A stretch of DNA of 64,000 nt from Branchipolynoe longqiensis (taxonomy: Eukaryota > Annelida > Polychaeta > Phyllodocida > Polynoidae). Below are positions 1 through 10,590 of this stretch, in pieces. Position 1 is the stretch's first letter. Each line of letters begins with the position of its first letter. The stretch covers positions 42,106,590-42,170,589 of the forward strand of contig CM059199.1 in NCBI GenBank assembly GCA_030323885.1. The letters are read 5' to 3'. The notes under the pieces were generated by a model. That model did not search any database. It saw only the letters and a list, made by a program, of their open reading frames with translations, and was not told the origin of the DNA. The position numbers were made by a program, and so were the translations under genes.

Positions 1-1045
1 GTATGTGCAGTGCAAAACGTCAGTTTTAGTCAAAATTAATAGAAATCCAGAACCATAACCTTATAAATTTAATATAATCTTTTTGGTAAGCATGTTTTCT
101 ATATATGTTCCAAGCGGTTTGTGTTTAGGTTGTGGTTTTAGAGATATTAAATCTTTTCTGTAAGAAGGTTGTTCACGGCCATTGACAATGCATTGAGTTT
201 GCCGGTACGCACAGTGCAATACGTCCGTTTTATTCTAAATTAATAGAAATCCAGAACCCCAACCTTATCAATTTAATATAGACTTTTTGGTAAACATGTT
301 TTTTATATGTGTACCACGCAATTTTTTTCCAGGTGGTCTAATTTGAGAGATATTTGACTTTTTCTGTGTGAAGATTTGCTCACGGCCGTTGACAATGCAT
401 TTGAATGGAGCTGTCCCTGGCAAACTGGTGTGTGCAGTGCAAAACATCAGTTTTAGTCAAAATTAATAGAAATCCAGAACCCTAACCTCATACATTTAAT
501 ATAATCTTTTTGTTAAACATGTTTTCTATATGTGTACCAAACGATTTGTTTCTAGGTGGTGTGGTATTAGAGATATTTCACTTTTTCTGTATTTTCTCTA
601 TGAAGATTGTTCACGGCCATTGATAATGCCTTGAGTTTGACGGTATGCGCAGTGCAAAACATTAGTTTTATTCAAAATTATAGAAATCCAGAACTCTAAC
701 CATATCAATTTAATATAATCTTTTTGGTAAACATGTTTTCTATGTGTATTCCAATCAGCTTGTTTCTAGGTGGTGTGGTTTTTAGAGATATTTAACTTTT
801 ACTATATGAAGATTGCTCAAGGCCATTGACAATGCATTGAGTTTGCCGATACGTGTGATGCAACACGTCGATTTTATTCAAAATTAATAGAAATGCAGAA
901 CCTTAACCTTATAAATTTAATATAATCTCTTTTTTGAATGTGTTTTCTATATGTAATCCACTTGCTTTGTGGCCAGGTGGTGTGGTTTTAGAGATATTTC
1001 ACCTGTTCTCTATGAAGATTGCTCATAGCCATTGAGTTTGCAGTG
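1..1045 (+). repeat. Satellite A, about five 203-222 bp tandem units
   Basis: Five diverged head-to-tail units each carry TTAATAGAAATCCAGAAC, an ATTTAATATAATC stretch, a GGTAAACATGTTTTCTAT stretch and CATTGACAATGCATTGAGTT. Unit starts lie near 1, 203, 427, 642 and 847. The array enters from beyond the window and ends at about 1045. Two further units of the same repeat lie in inverse orientation near 33 kb between perfect inverted repeats, so this may be the core of a mobile element rather than a classical satellite. It is non-coding. Confidence 0.85.
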
Positions 1046-1127
1046 TGACCGGATGTTGTCCTGCAGCCAAAACTAAATACATGTGCTGATGTCATATGAA
1101 ATTGGTCAATGCTTTCTGCATTCGATT

Positions 1128-1362
1128 GGTTGTTGGAGTTTTACATCCTGGAAACATATACAGTCATATCAGGATGGGTACTGAGTTGTGACAGTACACA
1201 CTCATGGCGAATTTATAGGGCTGCCCCACTCGGGAGTCCAGGCCATGACCTGATATCCCACCCAGTCACATTATCCTGACACAGACTGAACCAGTTCTTG
1301 CTCGATCCTAATAATGCAGAGCGCCTGGCTATGAAGCGACAAGTATCAATTTTTAAACCTGT
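1128..1362 (-). mobile_element. SINE-A, 5'-truncated copy
   Basis: On the minus strand this is the body and tail of the family described fully at 50022-50362. It includes the conserved blocks for the CCTGATATGACC tail and the GCGCCTGGCTA core. The tRNA-like head is missing. Confidence 0.75.
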
Positions 1363-1499
1363 GCTTCTGTGTTCCATAACCTCAGTACAACCATGGTGTA
1401 TTGTGCGAGACTTTATTACCATTATTTCACTCAATTATTTTCAGCTCTCCCACTTACTTCACATACTTTTGTCCACACACCCAGCAGGGTTCTGTCAAT

Positions 1500-1800
1500 C
1501 TTCCACCCCCCCCCCCTCCTCCAGCACCCGTCCCTCACTCTTCTATTCAGTGTACTATCCACTCCCACCTATGTACGCTCCAGGCCCCCAGCCCACCCAC
1601 CCATACCCACAACCACACCCACAATCACACCCCTACCCACACCCAACCCTCCCACCACCCTCGCAGCTAGCTACTATCAATGCCCCCCCCCCCACCGCCC
1701 ACAGAACACCCCCCCGCCCACAGAACACCCCCCTACCAAACCCTCCCAACCACCTTCCCCCATCCTCCCACATAACTACCGCCACCCCCACCCCCTACCC
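1500..1800 (+). repeat. C-rich low-complexity tract (CCCACCC/CCCTACCC)
   Basis: Nearly pure C/A/T sequence with long C runs. All three forward frames stay open here only because stop codons are rare in such sequence; the translations are proline-rich and not protein-like. I call no gene. Confidence 0.8.
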
Positions 1801-1837
1801 CACCCGGGATCCCGCACCCGACGGGCAGGACGTGGTA

Positions 1838-2095
1838 GCCGAATCGATAAAGCGCATGCTTCCCATGTGAAAGGTCGGTAGTTTGAATTCCGGCCGAGTC
1901 AAACCGACGACATACACATTTGATACATGTCACTACCTGCCCTAGCATTCGACATTACTAGGATAGAGTAAGGACTGGTTAGCTCAGTCTCAGGATAACT
2001 TTACACAGTGGGACATTGCGTCAGGCAGCACTATTAAGTTAAAATGAGTGAACATTGTCACAAGTCGGTACCCATCCTGATATAATCTTAGATCA
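1838..2095 (+). mobile_element. SINE-A copy
   Basis: Degenerate tRNA-like head, GAGTCAAACC junction, core and tail of SINE-A in forward orientation. Its 3' half is the first unit of the 156-bp tandem repeat that follows. Confidence 0.75.
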
Positions 2096-2500
2096 AATCT
2101 GCACCTTCTTACCTTCCCCCAGCCGCTCATGTAGATAACATAATTGCTTCATTGTGATGGCGGCCTGATATCCCAGTGGCGCAGCACTATTAAGTTAAAA
2201 TGAGTGAACATTGTCACAAGTCGGTACCCATCCTGATATAATCTTAGATCAAATCTGCACCCTCCGACCTTCCCCCACCCGCTCATGTAGATAACATAAT
2301 TGCGTCATTGTGCTGGCGGCCTGATATCCCAGTGGGGCAGGCACTATTAAGTTAAAATGAGTGAACACTGTCACAAGTCGGTACCCATCCTGATATAATC
2401 CTGGATCTTGCCAGGATGTAAAATCCCAACAAAAAAACGATCAAATCTGCACCTTCCGACCTTCTCCCAGCCTCTCATGTAGCTAACATAACCACCCCTA
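2026..2500 (+). repeat. Three 156-bp tandem units made of SINE-A 3' half plus flank
   Basis: CAGCACTATTAAG recurs at 2026, 2182 and about 2338. Each unit joins a SINE-A 3' portion (CCTGATATAATC) to a unique flank containing ATCAAATCTGCACC. Only the last unit keeps the SINE tail (GCCAGGATGTAAAATCCC) before the flank; the first two lack about 30 bases at that point. Confidence 0.85.
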
Positions 2501-2525
2501 GCCCCATTGCCCCAAACCTTTTTCA

Positions 2526-2724
2526 ATTTTTTTTTTTTATTGAGGCTGTATTGATACTGTCCATAGGATAAAAACCCGGGTACCCAGGCTTGTTTTCAAT
2601 GCTGGCCAGTTGTAGTATTGGTGTTATCTTACCACACAGTAGCTGTTGATAAGTTATTTGATTGCCTGCATTTCAGTAGCAAATAGATAATTGGTTGGTA
2701 TGGTTAGTAGCCTATGTTAGTTTT
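2526..2724 (-). mobile_element. Poly(A)-tailed retroposon, family E
   Basis: On the minus strand the sequence ends in CTCAATAAAAAAAAAA and is closely similar to the forward-strand copy near 24.3-24.5 kb (shared CTACTGAAATRCAGGCAATC and TATGGACAGTAT blocks). A poly(A) tail in two unlinked copies points to retroposition. No coding sequence is seen. Confidence 0.7.
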
Positions 2725-2774
2725 TTTTAATTTTCTTGGCAGATACCACCTCATGTTCTCCCATCCTGTCACTG

Positions 2775-2890
2775 ACCTACCCCCAACTTCCCATATCATC
2801 CTCCCATCCTTCCCTTACCCTCCCCAAGCTTACCCACCCCCCACGCCACCAATCTCCAACCTAACCCCCCCCCCCCCCCCCCGCCATCCC
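2775..2890 (+). repeat. C-rich low-complexity tract
   Basis: CCCACC/CCTACCC-type sequence ending in a C run of about 18. Open frames across it are compositional. Confidence 0.75.
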
Positions 2891-2929
2891 TACATCCCCC
2901 ATCTACCCATAGCCTTCCATCCACCTTAT

Positions 2930-3265
2930 AGGGAAGCGGGACATAGATCAAGCAGTACAGTGTCCACCTGTGAAGGTGTGGGTCATCCGATCGATCCTGC
3001 TCAGTGGACCCATTTGCAGTTTGGGTTATTTTCCGTTCCAATTAATGGTCCACAATTGGTTCATCACCGGCTGTGGTATATGATATCCTGTCTGAGGGAA
3101 AGTGCATATAAAAGACCCCTTGCTGCTTATCGGAAAGAGTAGCCTATGTGGCAGCAGCAGGTTTCCTCTAAAGAAATATGTTAGAATGACCATATGTTTG
3201 ATGTCCAATAGCCGATGATAAAAATTAATGTCCTCTAGATGCGTCATTAAATAAACCAACTTTCC
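2930..3265 (+). mobile_element. SINE-D, lophotrochozoan/mollusc-type 3' domain
   Basis: Contains GTGCATATAAAAGACCCC, then GGTTTCCTCTAAAG, CCATATGTTTGATGTCCAAT and a GTCATTAAATAAAC end. I recall this 3' domain as abundant in gastropod and bivalve genomes; that is memory, not a search. A second 3' end of the same family lies at 29.1 kb. Confidence 0.65.
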
Positions 3266-3586
3266 TTTCCATCCACCTTCGCCCATACCCTTCCTACCCA
3301 GCCTCTCACAGCCACATATCCAGGCCTCCATTCACCCATCTGCAAGTCTAAGGCAAACGCATAACAACAGCATCGTACTAATCGTGCATGAATATGCAAA
3401 AGTATGTAGGCTTTACTAGCCTAGTGATGGTAACCCACTGACTCAGTTCATATGCATATTTAACTCCACTCGAACTCTATAAATGATATCCAAAACATTC
3501 CCATTTCCCTTCTTTTTTGCCAGTGCCAGTGGAACCCCCGAGCCTTTGTGTGGTAATCTAGCATTTTCAGCAATTCAGATCTGTGT
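3266..3586. other. No recognisable feature
   Basis: Mixed-composition DNA between a SINE and a foldback element. I see no reading frame, repeat or splice pattern I can support. Confidence 0.5.
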
Positions 3587-4125
3587 CCCAGTTTAAAGAT
3601 TTCAAATTCCCCCCTGATTCAAGTTCCCCCCCCCCCCTGGGAACTTGAAAACGTTTTCAAATTCATCCCAGGGGAATTTGAAAACGTTTTCAAGTTCCAT
3701 CCCCCGTTTTAACGTCCCCCCCCCCCATTTTTGGGGAATTTTCTATATTTATGTTATTTTTTGTTATTTAAACAACATTTTCATGACAAATATAATAATT
3801 ATTAATACACAGAGAATAGCATAATGGAAATTAGTACTAGTACAATGAAACATATTTCACCCCAAATGACACAAAAAGTCTCCAAGATGTCTAAGAAAAA
3901 CATATTATAGGTCTGAATTTCTAAAAGTTTTAAAACGTTTTGTAAACAATTTTAAATTCCCGGAGAGGGGAATTTGAAAATAGGGGGAGGAATCTGAAAA
4001 CTGTTTTTAATTTCCCCCCCAGGGAATCTGCAAACGTTTTTAATTTCCCAGTCGGAAATTTAAAACGTTTTCAGATTCCCCGGGCGGAACTTGAAAAGAG
4101 GGGAAATTGAAATCGTTACACCGGG
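3587..4125 (+). mobile_element. Foldback-like element rich in AAAACGTTTT palindromes
   Basis: The ends are imperfect inverted repeats: the left starts CCCAGTTTAAAGATTTCAAA and the reverse complement of the right reads CCCGGTGTAACGATTTCAAT. Both arms hold alternating blocks of GGGGAATTTGAAAACG and its reverse complement, centred on AAAACGTTTT palindromes and broken by C/G runs. The middle is AT-rich. No coding potential. A second partial copy lies at 6.28-6.43 kb. Confidence 0.65.
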
Positions 4126-4516
4126 TTTATGATATAGATGCATTAATGTATTGTGATAGGCCTGATGTCAGCCGCTACACGGTCTTGCACTAGCTGTCAC
4201 ACACACACGGAAGAACACCAAGATCCAAATACAGTATGCTTCACCCGGTTTATTGGTAAACCTATCCACTCTCCATGGCATCAACAGTCAAGGGACCCAC
4301 CCCCTAACTTGCTAGGTCCCACATTGCCGCTATCGGTGGGTGGGGCTGTGTGCTAGCCACATGCAGTAGAGGGCAGCACAGTCGGGGCCCTGCCTGGTGG
4401 CTAGCGTTCCGCCACCTAGCGCAGTTCAATGCATCTGCGTAGGCGTGCGGTGTAGTGTCGGCCGCCACCGCGTGGTAGTGGAGCTCATGTACAGACTACT
4501 AAAGTATTATCATCAT
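4126..4516. other. No recognisable gene; short GC-rich patch
   Basis: A GC-rich patch around 4320-4460 contains GCTAGC-type motifs but no supported gene or repeat. Confidence 0.45.
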
Positions 4517-5823
4517 CAGTTATTATCGTTTATCTAGCCTAGGAAAAATGGGTGATGATGGTTAATGGTGGTTGTAACCAGTCGGGATGGCCGATTGAGT
4601 TGAGTGTCTGTCTCCAATTCTGGTAGATCATGGGATCGTGGGTTCGACCCCTGGTCGAGTCAAACCAATGAGTTAAAAATTGATACTTGTCGCTTCCTAT
4701 CCGGGCGATTGGCATTATTAGGGTAGGGCAAGGAGCAGTGGAATGAGGAAGACCAATCGTCCATGATTGAAATTTCCCCTGCTTAATCAACTAATGTACC
4801 AACAAAAAAAATGTTTAATGCTCAGGTATTATCGTTTATCTAGCCCAGTAAAATTGGAGATGATGGTTGTTGATGGTTTAATACTGCATCATTAGCACCA
4901 GGTATTATTGTTTATCTAGCCCAGGAACATGTGAGATGATGGCTACTGATGGTTTAATACTGCATCATTAGCATCAGATATTATCGTTTATCTAGCCCAG
5001 TAAAATGTGAGATGATGGCTACTGATGGTTTACTACTGTATCATTAGCATCAGATATTATCGTATATCTAGCCCAGTAAAATGTGAGATGATGGCTACTG
5101 ATGGTTTAATACTGCATCATTAGCATCAGATATTATCGTTTATCTAGCCCAGTAAAATGTGAGATGATGGCTACTGATGGTTTAATACTGTATCATTAGC
5201 ATCAGGTATTATCGTTTATCTAGCCCAGTAAAATGTGAGATGATGGCTACTGATGGTTTAATACTGTATCATTAGCATCAGGTATTATCGTATATCTAGC
5301 CCAGTAAAATGTGAGATGATGGCTTAATACTGCATCATTAGCATCAGATATTATCGTTTATCTAGCCCAGTAAAATGTGAGATGATGGCTACTGATGGTT
5401 TAATACTGTATCATTAGCATCAGGTATTATCGTGTATCTAGCCCAGGAACATGTGAGATGATGGTCACTGATGGATTAATGATGTATCAGGTATTATCCT
5501 TTCCCTAGCTCAGTAAAATGTGAGATGATGGCTACTGATGGTTTAATACTGCATCATTAGCATCATGTATTATCGTTTATCTATCCCAGTAAAATGTGAG
5601 ATGATGGCTACTGATGGTTTAATACTGTATCATTAGCATCAGGTATTATCGTATATCTAGCCCAGGAACATGTGAGATGATGGTCACTGATGGATTAATG
5701 ATGTATCAGGTATTATCCTTTCCCTAGCTCAGTAAAATGTGAGATGATGGCTACTGATGGTTTAATACTGTATCATTAGCATCAGGTATTATCGTTTATC
5801 TAGCCCAGTAATTCTGGAGATGA
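4517..5823 (+). repeat. 76-bp minisatellite, about 15 units
   Basis: The unit contains TATTATCGTTTATCTAGCCC, AGTAAAATGTGAGATGATGG and TACTGATGGTTTAATACT, recurring about every 76 bp. One unit lies left of the SINE at 4577-4812 and about fourteen to its right. Variant short units (TATTATCCTTTCCCTAGCTC) occur twice in the same context, near 5490 and 5708, showing a higher-order duplication. Confidence 0.9.
4577..4812 (+). mobile_element. Chimeric SINE: SINE-A head joined to the SINE-B1 3' module
   Basis: The head (GTCGGGATGGCCGATTGAG, box B GGGTTCGACCC) and the body up to TAGGGCAAGG are SINE-A. The sequence then changes to AGCAGTGGAATGAGGAAGA, TGAAATTTCCCCTGCTTA and ACTAATGTACCAACAAAAAA, which is the 3' end of the SINE-B copy at 39.05 kb. 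It sits inside the minisatellite. Confidence 0.8.
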
Positions 5824-6280
5824 AAAACATCAGTATGGCGTTGGAATTATGATGAAGAAGTCCATTGCCGCCACAATGATTGGATTCTGGCCATATAAAC
5901 ATTCTGCAAGTTTATGCACCAAGCTCAGATCACGATGATGAAGAAGTCAACGAGTTATATGACAGCATCAAAAAGGTAATGGAATACACCAAGTCTGGAG
6001 AAATAACAATTGTTATGGGCGATTGGAATGCAAAAGTTGGAGAACAACATGAATATCCAGTAACAGGAAGATTTGGCTTAGGTGAGAGAAATGATCGTGG
6101 TGAATACTTGATAAATTTCTGTTAAACATCAAAACTAGTAATTGCTAACACCTTATTTGAACATCCAAAGAGAAGACTATATACATGGAAGAGCCCTGGT
6201 GATGTATGTCGGAACCAGATCGATTACATTCTTGTCAACCAACGATATCGAAATTGTATCAAACAGGCAAGGACATATAT
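5810..6280 (+). pseudogene. Broken APE-type endonuclease domain of a non-LTR retrotransposon
   Basis: Conceptual translation gives segments typical of the apurinic-like endonuclease of RTE-type LINEs: NILQVYAPSS, then IVMGDWNAKVG (the DWN metal-site region), then RGEYLINFC and, after an in-frame TAA near 6123, LYTWKSPGD and NQIDYILV. A frame change near 5890 separates HQYGVGIMMKKS from the rest. These motifs would normally nick target DNA to prime reverse transcription. The fragment follows the last minisatellite unit and is cut off by a foldback remnant. It is not functional. Confidence 0.75.
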
Positions 6281-6425
6281 GGGGAGGAATCTGAAAACTG
6301 TTTTTAAGTCCCCCCCCCCAGGAATCTGAAACGTTTTTAATTTCCCCGGAGGGAAGTTAAAAACGTTTTCAGATTCCCGGGGGGGAACTTGGGAAGGGGA
6401 GGAAGTTGAAATCGTTACACCGGGG
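6281..6425 (+). mobile_element. Right-end fragment of the foldback-like element
   Basis: It is close to the last 140 bases of the element at 3587-4125, with shared GGGGAGGAATCTGAAAACTG, AAAACGTTTTCAGATTCCC and ATCGTTACACCGGG. Only this right arm is present. Confidence 0.75.
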
Positions 6426-6654
6426 TCATTGACGTCAAATCGGAAACAGGATTTAGGTCACGGGTCCACCGCTACACAACACATTGAGTAGATCTTCCCA
6501 CATTCCATGCATTCCCAGGGCAAGCATTTGAAACAATATCCTATATGGGTATACTTTATGGTAGTATATTAGCCCGACATGCTTTCCTTTGAGGGTTGGA
6601 TTGTTTACCTAATACCTAGGACCTGCCTCCAGCGATCTCAATGATTTACGCTTT

Positions 6655-6918
6655 TTGGTTGGTTATTGGAGTCCTGGGTACATCTAAGGTCATACCAGGA
6701 TGGGTACCGACTTGTGACAGCGCGCACTCATGGTGAGTTTACAGTGCTGCCCCACTGGGAGACCAGGCTGCCATGGCTTGATATCCCAATCATTCACATT
6801 ATCCTGACACTGAGTCAACCAGTCCTTGCTCTATCCTAATAATGCCGAGCGCCTGGCTAGACAGCGACAAGTGTACATTTTCAAATCATTTGTTTGACTT
6901 CTCCAGGGTTCGAATGTA
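6655..6918 (-). mobile_element. SINE-A copy, head truncated
   Basis: Minus-strand SINE-A with tail, core (GAGCGCCTGGCTAG) and part of box B (AGGGTTCGAA). Confidence 0.8.
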
Positions 6919-7011
6919 TCCATTTATGTATGTACTTTTTTCTCTCATTTTCTGTCCTTCCAATAAGAAGCCATATGATATATCAGAACAGCATTGTCCC
7001 CAAGGCAGACA

Positions 7012-7374
7012 TAAGCCCCATTTACACGGGCGATTTAAAACGTTTCATATGAACCCACTTGCCTAGATCGACTCACATTTGCCGTGTAGACGTACCTCTG
7101 TGGCGTTTTAGGGCTGAATCGATTCATATGAAACGCTTCATCTATACCACCTTGGGAGGTGGTTTATTTGAAGCGATTCAGCTGGTTCCCGGCAGTGTTA
7201 GGGCCCGATTAGGTGGTCGCCGGCTACAGGCGCACCACAGGCTGCTGGTTCCCGGCACCAAAACACTCTTTAAACTCTGTCCGTGTAAACGCACCTCAAA
7301 AACGCTTCATATAAATCGCCTTGCCTAGAACGTTTCACAATTCCCCGTGTAAACACGGCTTTAGCCATTGCTTG
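7012..7374 (+). mobile_element. MITE family H, copy 1
   Basis: The ends are inverted: AAGCCCCATTTACACGGG on the left and CCCGTGTAAACACGGCTT on the right. The interior repeats TTCATATAAATCGCCTTGCC-like segments and GGTTCCCGGCA twice. No coding capacity. Confidence 0.75.
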
Positions 7375-7395
7375 GTGATTCTTTGCGATACAAGA

Positions 7396-7705
7396 TACTT
7401 ACCAACGTCTAAGGTCATATCAGGATGGATATGGACTTTTGAAAGTGCGCAATCGTTGCAACTTCCTAGTGCTGCCCCACTGGCAGAATACATTTGACAA
7501 CATAAGCCGATATCCCACTCAGTCACCTCATCGTGATAGTGAGGAAACCAGTCCTTATCCTGTCCTATTAATGTGGATTGCCAGGGTAGGTAGTCAAATA
7601 TGACAATATTGTAAGTCATTGATTTCACTTGGCTAGGGTTCGAACCCACGACCTCCAACATTGGAAGCCATCTATCCTTCTTACCGATTCAACCATTCCT
7701 TCCGG
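7396..7705 (-). mobile_element. SINE-A copy, diverged
   Basis: Minus-strand copy with recognisable tail, core and box B (GGGTTCGAACCC reads as its own complement) but many substitutions. Confidence 0.75.
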
Positions 7706-7818
7706 TGGGTGTCGTCCCTTTAATACAGATACTAGATAGAAGTTAATCTGAAAATACTTAATAATTGTGCTTGTTCTTATTGATCCTAGTACCAGCTAGG
7801 TCATATCAGGAGAGGCAC

Positions 7819-8163
7819 CGACGGGATGGCCGAATGAGTTAGAGCGTCCCTCTCCCGTATTCGTAGATCGTGGGGTCGTGGGTTCGAACCCTGGTCGAGT
7901 CAAACCAATGACTTAAAAATTGATACTTGTCGCTTCTAAGCCTGGTGCTTGGCATTATTAGGATAGGGCAAGGATTGGTTGTCTCAGGGTGTCAGGATAA
8001 TGTGACTGAGTGGGATATCAGGTCATGGTGCTGGCGGCCTGGTCTTCCAGTGGGGCAGATCTACAAAGTCACCATCAGTGTGCACTGTCACAAGTCGGTA
8101 CCCATCCTGATATGACCGTATATGTTCCTAGGACGTAAAAGAACAACAAACAAAGAAACAAAG
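7819..8163 (+). mobile_element. SINE-A, full-length copy
   Basis: Complete forward copy: head GACGGGATGGCCGAATGAG (box A region), box B GGGTTCGAACCC, core, and a 3' end CTAGGACGTAAAAGAACAAC followed by AAC-rich repeats. A further CATATCAGGAG piece lies just upstream. Confidence 0.9.
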
Positions 8164-8249
8164 TTATCACAGTGCATACTCTGCGAGCCACAATGCTGCA
8201 CCAATGCGAAATCAGGCCACTGGCACCATGACGCGATAGCACACTGTCA

Positions 8250-8491
8250 TATGAAGAGTTCAGGCGCAAAACCGTGTCAACACCAATCTAAAAGTGGAGA
8301 TAAACATTGGAATCAAACCTACAAAAAGTAATTTTGTTATATTCCTATTTTTTTGTTCATTGATCCATACCCATGTGATCATATGAAAAGTGGAATTAGT
8401 GAGAATAAAACTTATTTTCATGTAAAGTTCTGTTACTTCAACTCGATTATTTGATTGGCGTTTACATGGTTTTGCGCCTGAACTCTTCATA
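8250..8491. mobile_element. MITE family I, copy 1 (242 bp)
   Basis: Terminal inverted repeats TATGAAGAGTTCAGGCGC and GCGCCTGAACTCTTCATA are perfect. Two related copies lie at 48.14-48.37 and 50.41-50.65 kb. The ends begin and finish with TA, compatible with a TA target as in Tc1/mariner-like elements. No coding sequence. Confidence 0.85.
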
Positions 8492-8499
8492 GTATCCTT

Positions 8500-8655
8500 A
8501 TACCAGTCCTTGTCTGATCCTATTAATGCTGAGCGCCAGGCTAGATAGCGAAAAGTATCAATTTTATAAGTCATTGGTTTGACTCAACTGGGACTCAATC
8601 GACCTTCAACATGGGAATCCTGCACTCTATCAATTCGGTCATCACGTCCGGGGAC
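8500..8655 (-). mobile_element. SINE-A fragment
   Basis: Minus-strand core and head of SINE-A immediately after MITE I; the tail half is absent. Confidence 0.65.
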
Positions 8656-8937
8656 ACCTAATCTGACGCAGGATTGGATCTACTGCAGCTTGAAGTAAGA
8701 ATCAGGGTCACCCACCCTACTAACACGAGTAAGTAATGAAGTACCCCGATGTTGCACATAATTACTTATTGACCTTTACAGCAAGGTCAAGCGCCCATTA
8801 ACTTGTAAACTGTATATTGATTAGGCTATGTGATGTACCGCCCTGTGGTGACACTAGTTCTGATAACATATATGGCTAGTTTCAATATGGGCTTTTGCAG
8901 TTTTAGTGCATATTTATAGGGTAGTTAGGCTTGGCTG

Positions 8938-9490
8938 GTTGGTTGTTGTAGTTTTACGTCGTGGCAACATCTAATGCCTAGTACACACCTACCGTTTGTG
9001 CGCACCCACCTACCGTATACGATCTAAAACTGCCCGTTTCGCGCACAAAAATCGCTAGCTCTGCGTTCCCCGCGCACACCTAGCGATTGCGATTCGCGAC
9101 TAAAAACTCAGTTTTAGGGCTAAAACGGGCCGATTACGATTGCGATTCATGATTCGAAAAATGAATCGGGGCGTTTTCAGTTTTAAGCGGGTCGGGTAGA
9201 GTCGCAAGTTTTAGTGAGCGAATCGTATATGGTAGGTGTGTACCAGGCATTAACGCCATATCAGGATGGGTACCGACTTCTGACACTACCCACTCATGGT
9301 GACATTTTAATGGTGCCCTACTGGGGGACCAGGCCACCAGTACCAAGACCCGATATCCCACTCAGTCATGGTAATTATCCTGACACCAAGCCAATGAGTC
9401 CTTGTCCTCTCCTAATTATGCGGGGCGCCTGGCTAGGAAGCGACAAGTATCAATTTTTAAGTCAATGCTCGACTATAATCTCCCGAAGGG
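8938..9490 (-). mobile_element. SINE-A interrupted by MITE J
   Basis: The tail lies at 8938-8971 (TTTTACGTCGTGGCAACATC) and the rest at 9253-9490 (CATATCAGGATGGGTACC onward). The interruption is exactly MITE J. Confidence 0.8.
8972..9252 (+). mobile_element. MITE family J, copy 1 (281 bp)
   Basis: It begins TAATGCCTAGTACACACCTA and ends with the inverse GGTGTGTACCAGGCATTA. The interior holds GTATACGATCTAAAACTGCC and AAAACGGGCCGATT blocks. A copy of identical length lies in opposite orientation at 23.2 kb. Confidence 0.85.
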
Positions 9491-9729
9491 TATTTAGGTG
9501 ACCATTGCATTAAACAGCTGACGATTACTCACATAATATATCAATAACTAAGCCGCCTTGTAACGATCGACATATCCTCCCTCATATTGCAATTTCGAAA
9601 CAATGTGGTTTTAGATATTTATTTAGAAAACTGCTCTTCACGATATGGGTCGTTTTCAATACGGAGTGTTCCTGTGGAAATTGCATATTGCGGTGTCCCT
9701 ATATTAAGGAATAGTAAACTTATTCTGAA

Positions 9730-9850
9730 GATTAGGGCCGAGCGCCTGGCTAGGAAGCGACAAGTATCAATTTTTAAGTCATTGGTTTGACTCGATGAGT
9801 GTTCGAACCCACAAACCCATGGGTTCGGATCCCCCGATGTCCCAAAACAT
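9730..9850 (-). mobile_element. SINE-A2 head fragment
   Basis: Core plus head on the minus strand, with the extra CCCATGGGTTCGGATC segment next to box B that defines subfamily A2. Confidence 0.7.
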
Positions 9851-10300
9851 CTATCATGTGCTCATAGCTTACCATATGAACCTGTTGGTATTCTAGGAGG
9901 TATTCATATTTATATACTGGTTTTGTAACATGTTCCCATGCTGGTTTTCTAAGGTTTTCTTGTTCACATGCTGGTTTTGTATGAATTCTTCATAGCCTAA
10001 CAAGTTTAAATCCTAGTGGAGGAGTTCATTTCCTAATATTTTCAGATACCGGTTTTTTTTTATGAGGTGTTAATATCTTAAAATGCTCATACCTTGAGTT
10101 TGTAGGATATCGTTTCTTATTTCTTTTGGTAAATATTGCATTTGTTTAATTTCTATTTTGATGAATATATTCATTTTCCGGCACAAGCAAAGAATCCATT
10201 TCTAGATTATTTTCATATCACACTTTGTTCACCTATCCAGTACAACTCGTCTAAATTCACGACTTAAATCGGGGCTAAAAAGGAAGATCCTCGCCAGACA
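9851..10300. other. AT-rich DNA without a recognised feature
   Basis: Short degenerate repeats of CATGCTGGTTTT occur near 9930-9980. No gene or mobile-element signature is seen. Confidence 0.4.
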
Positions 10301-10390
10301 CAATGGCTGAATGAGTTGAGCGTCCCCCTCCCATTGTCCGTCCTGATATGACCTTAGATGTTGCTAGGACGTAAAGCAACAATAAACAAA
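10301..10390 (+). mobile_element. SINE-A with large internal deletion
   Basis: The head (ATGGCTGAATGAGTTGAGCG) joins directly to the 3' tail (CCTGATATGACCTTAGATG, then GCAACAATAAACAAAC); box B and the core are missing. Confidence 0.75.
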
Positions 10391-10417
10391 CTAGCAACCC
10401 CCCCCCCCCCTTTCTGG

Positions 10418-10590
10418 AAGGCCGTGGATTTCGAACCCCCGGATTCGAACCATGGCCGAGTCAAACCAATGACTTACAAATTGATACTTGTCGCAACCGA
10501 GTATGACCCTCGGCATTACTAGGATAGTGTAAGGAGCAGTGGACTGAGGAAGACCAATTATCTGCAATTGAAATTTATCCTGCTTAAAGC
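10418..10590 (+). mobile_element. Chimeric SINE: SINE-A2 body with SINE-B1 3' module
   Basis: The SINE-A body runs to GGATAGTGTAAGG, then continues as AGCAGTGGACTGAGGAAGAC and a TGAAATTTATCCTGCTTA end, the same junction as at 4577-4812. Confidence 0.75.

Noticed and set aside
1298..1881. Overlapping open frames of 89-190 codons, proline-rich
   Set aside because: They lie in C-rich low-complexity DNA that lacks stops in all frames. Three overlapping frames cannot all be genes, and none shows a domain or splice sites.
4517..5823. Regular spaced repeat considered as a CRISPR array
   Set aside because: The units are contiguous 76-bp tandem repeats without unique spacers, in an animal-like genome with introns and SINEs.
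7059..7328. 89-codon forward frame
   Set aside because: It lies wholly within MITE H copy 1 and copy 2 does not keep it open.
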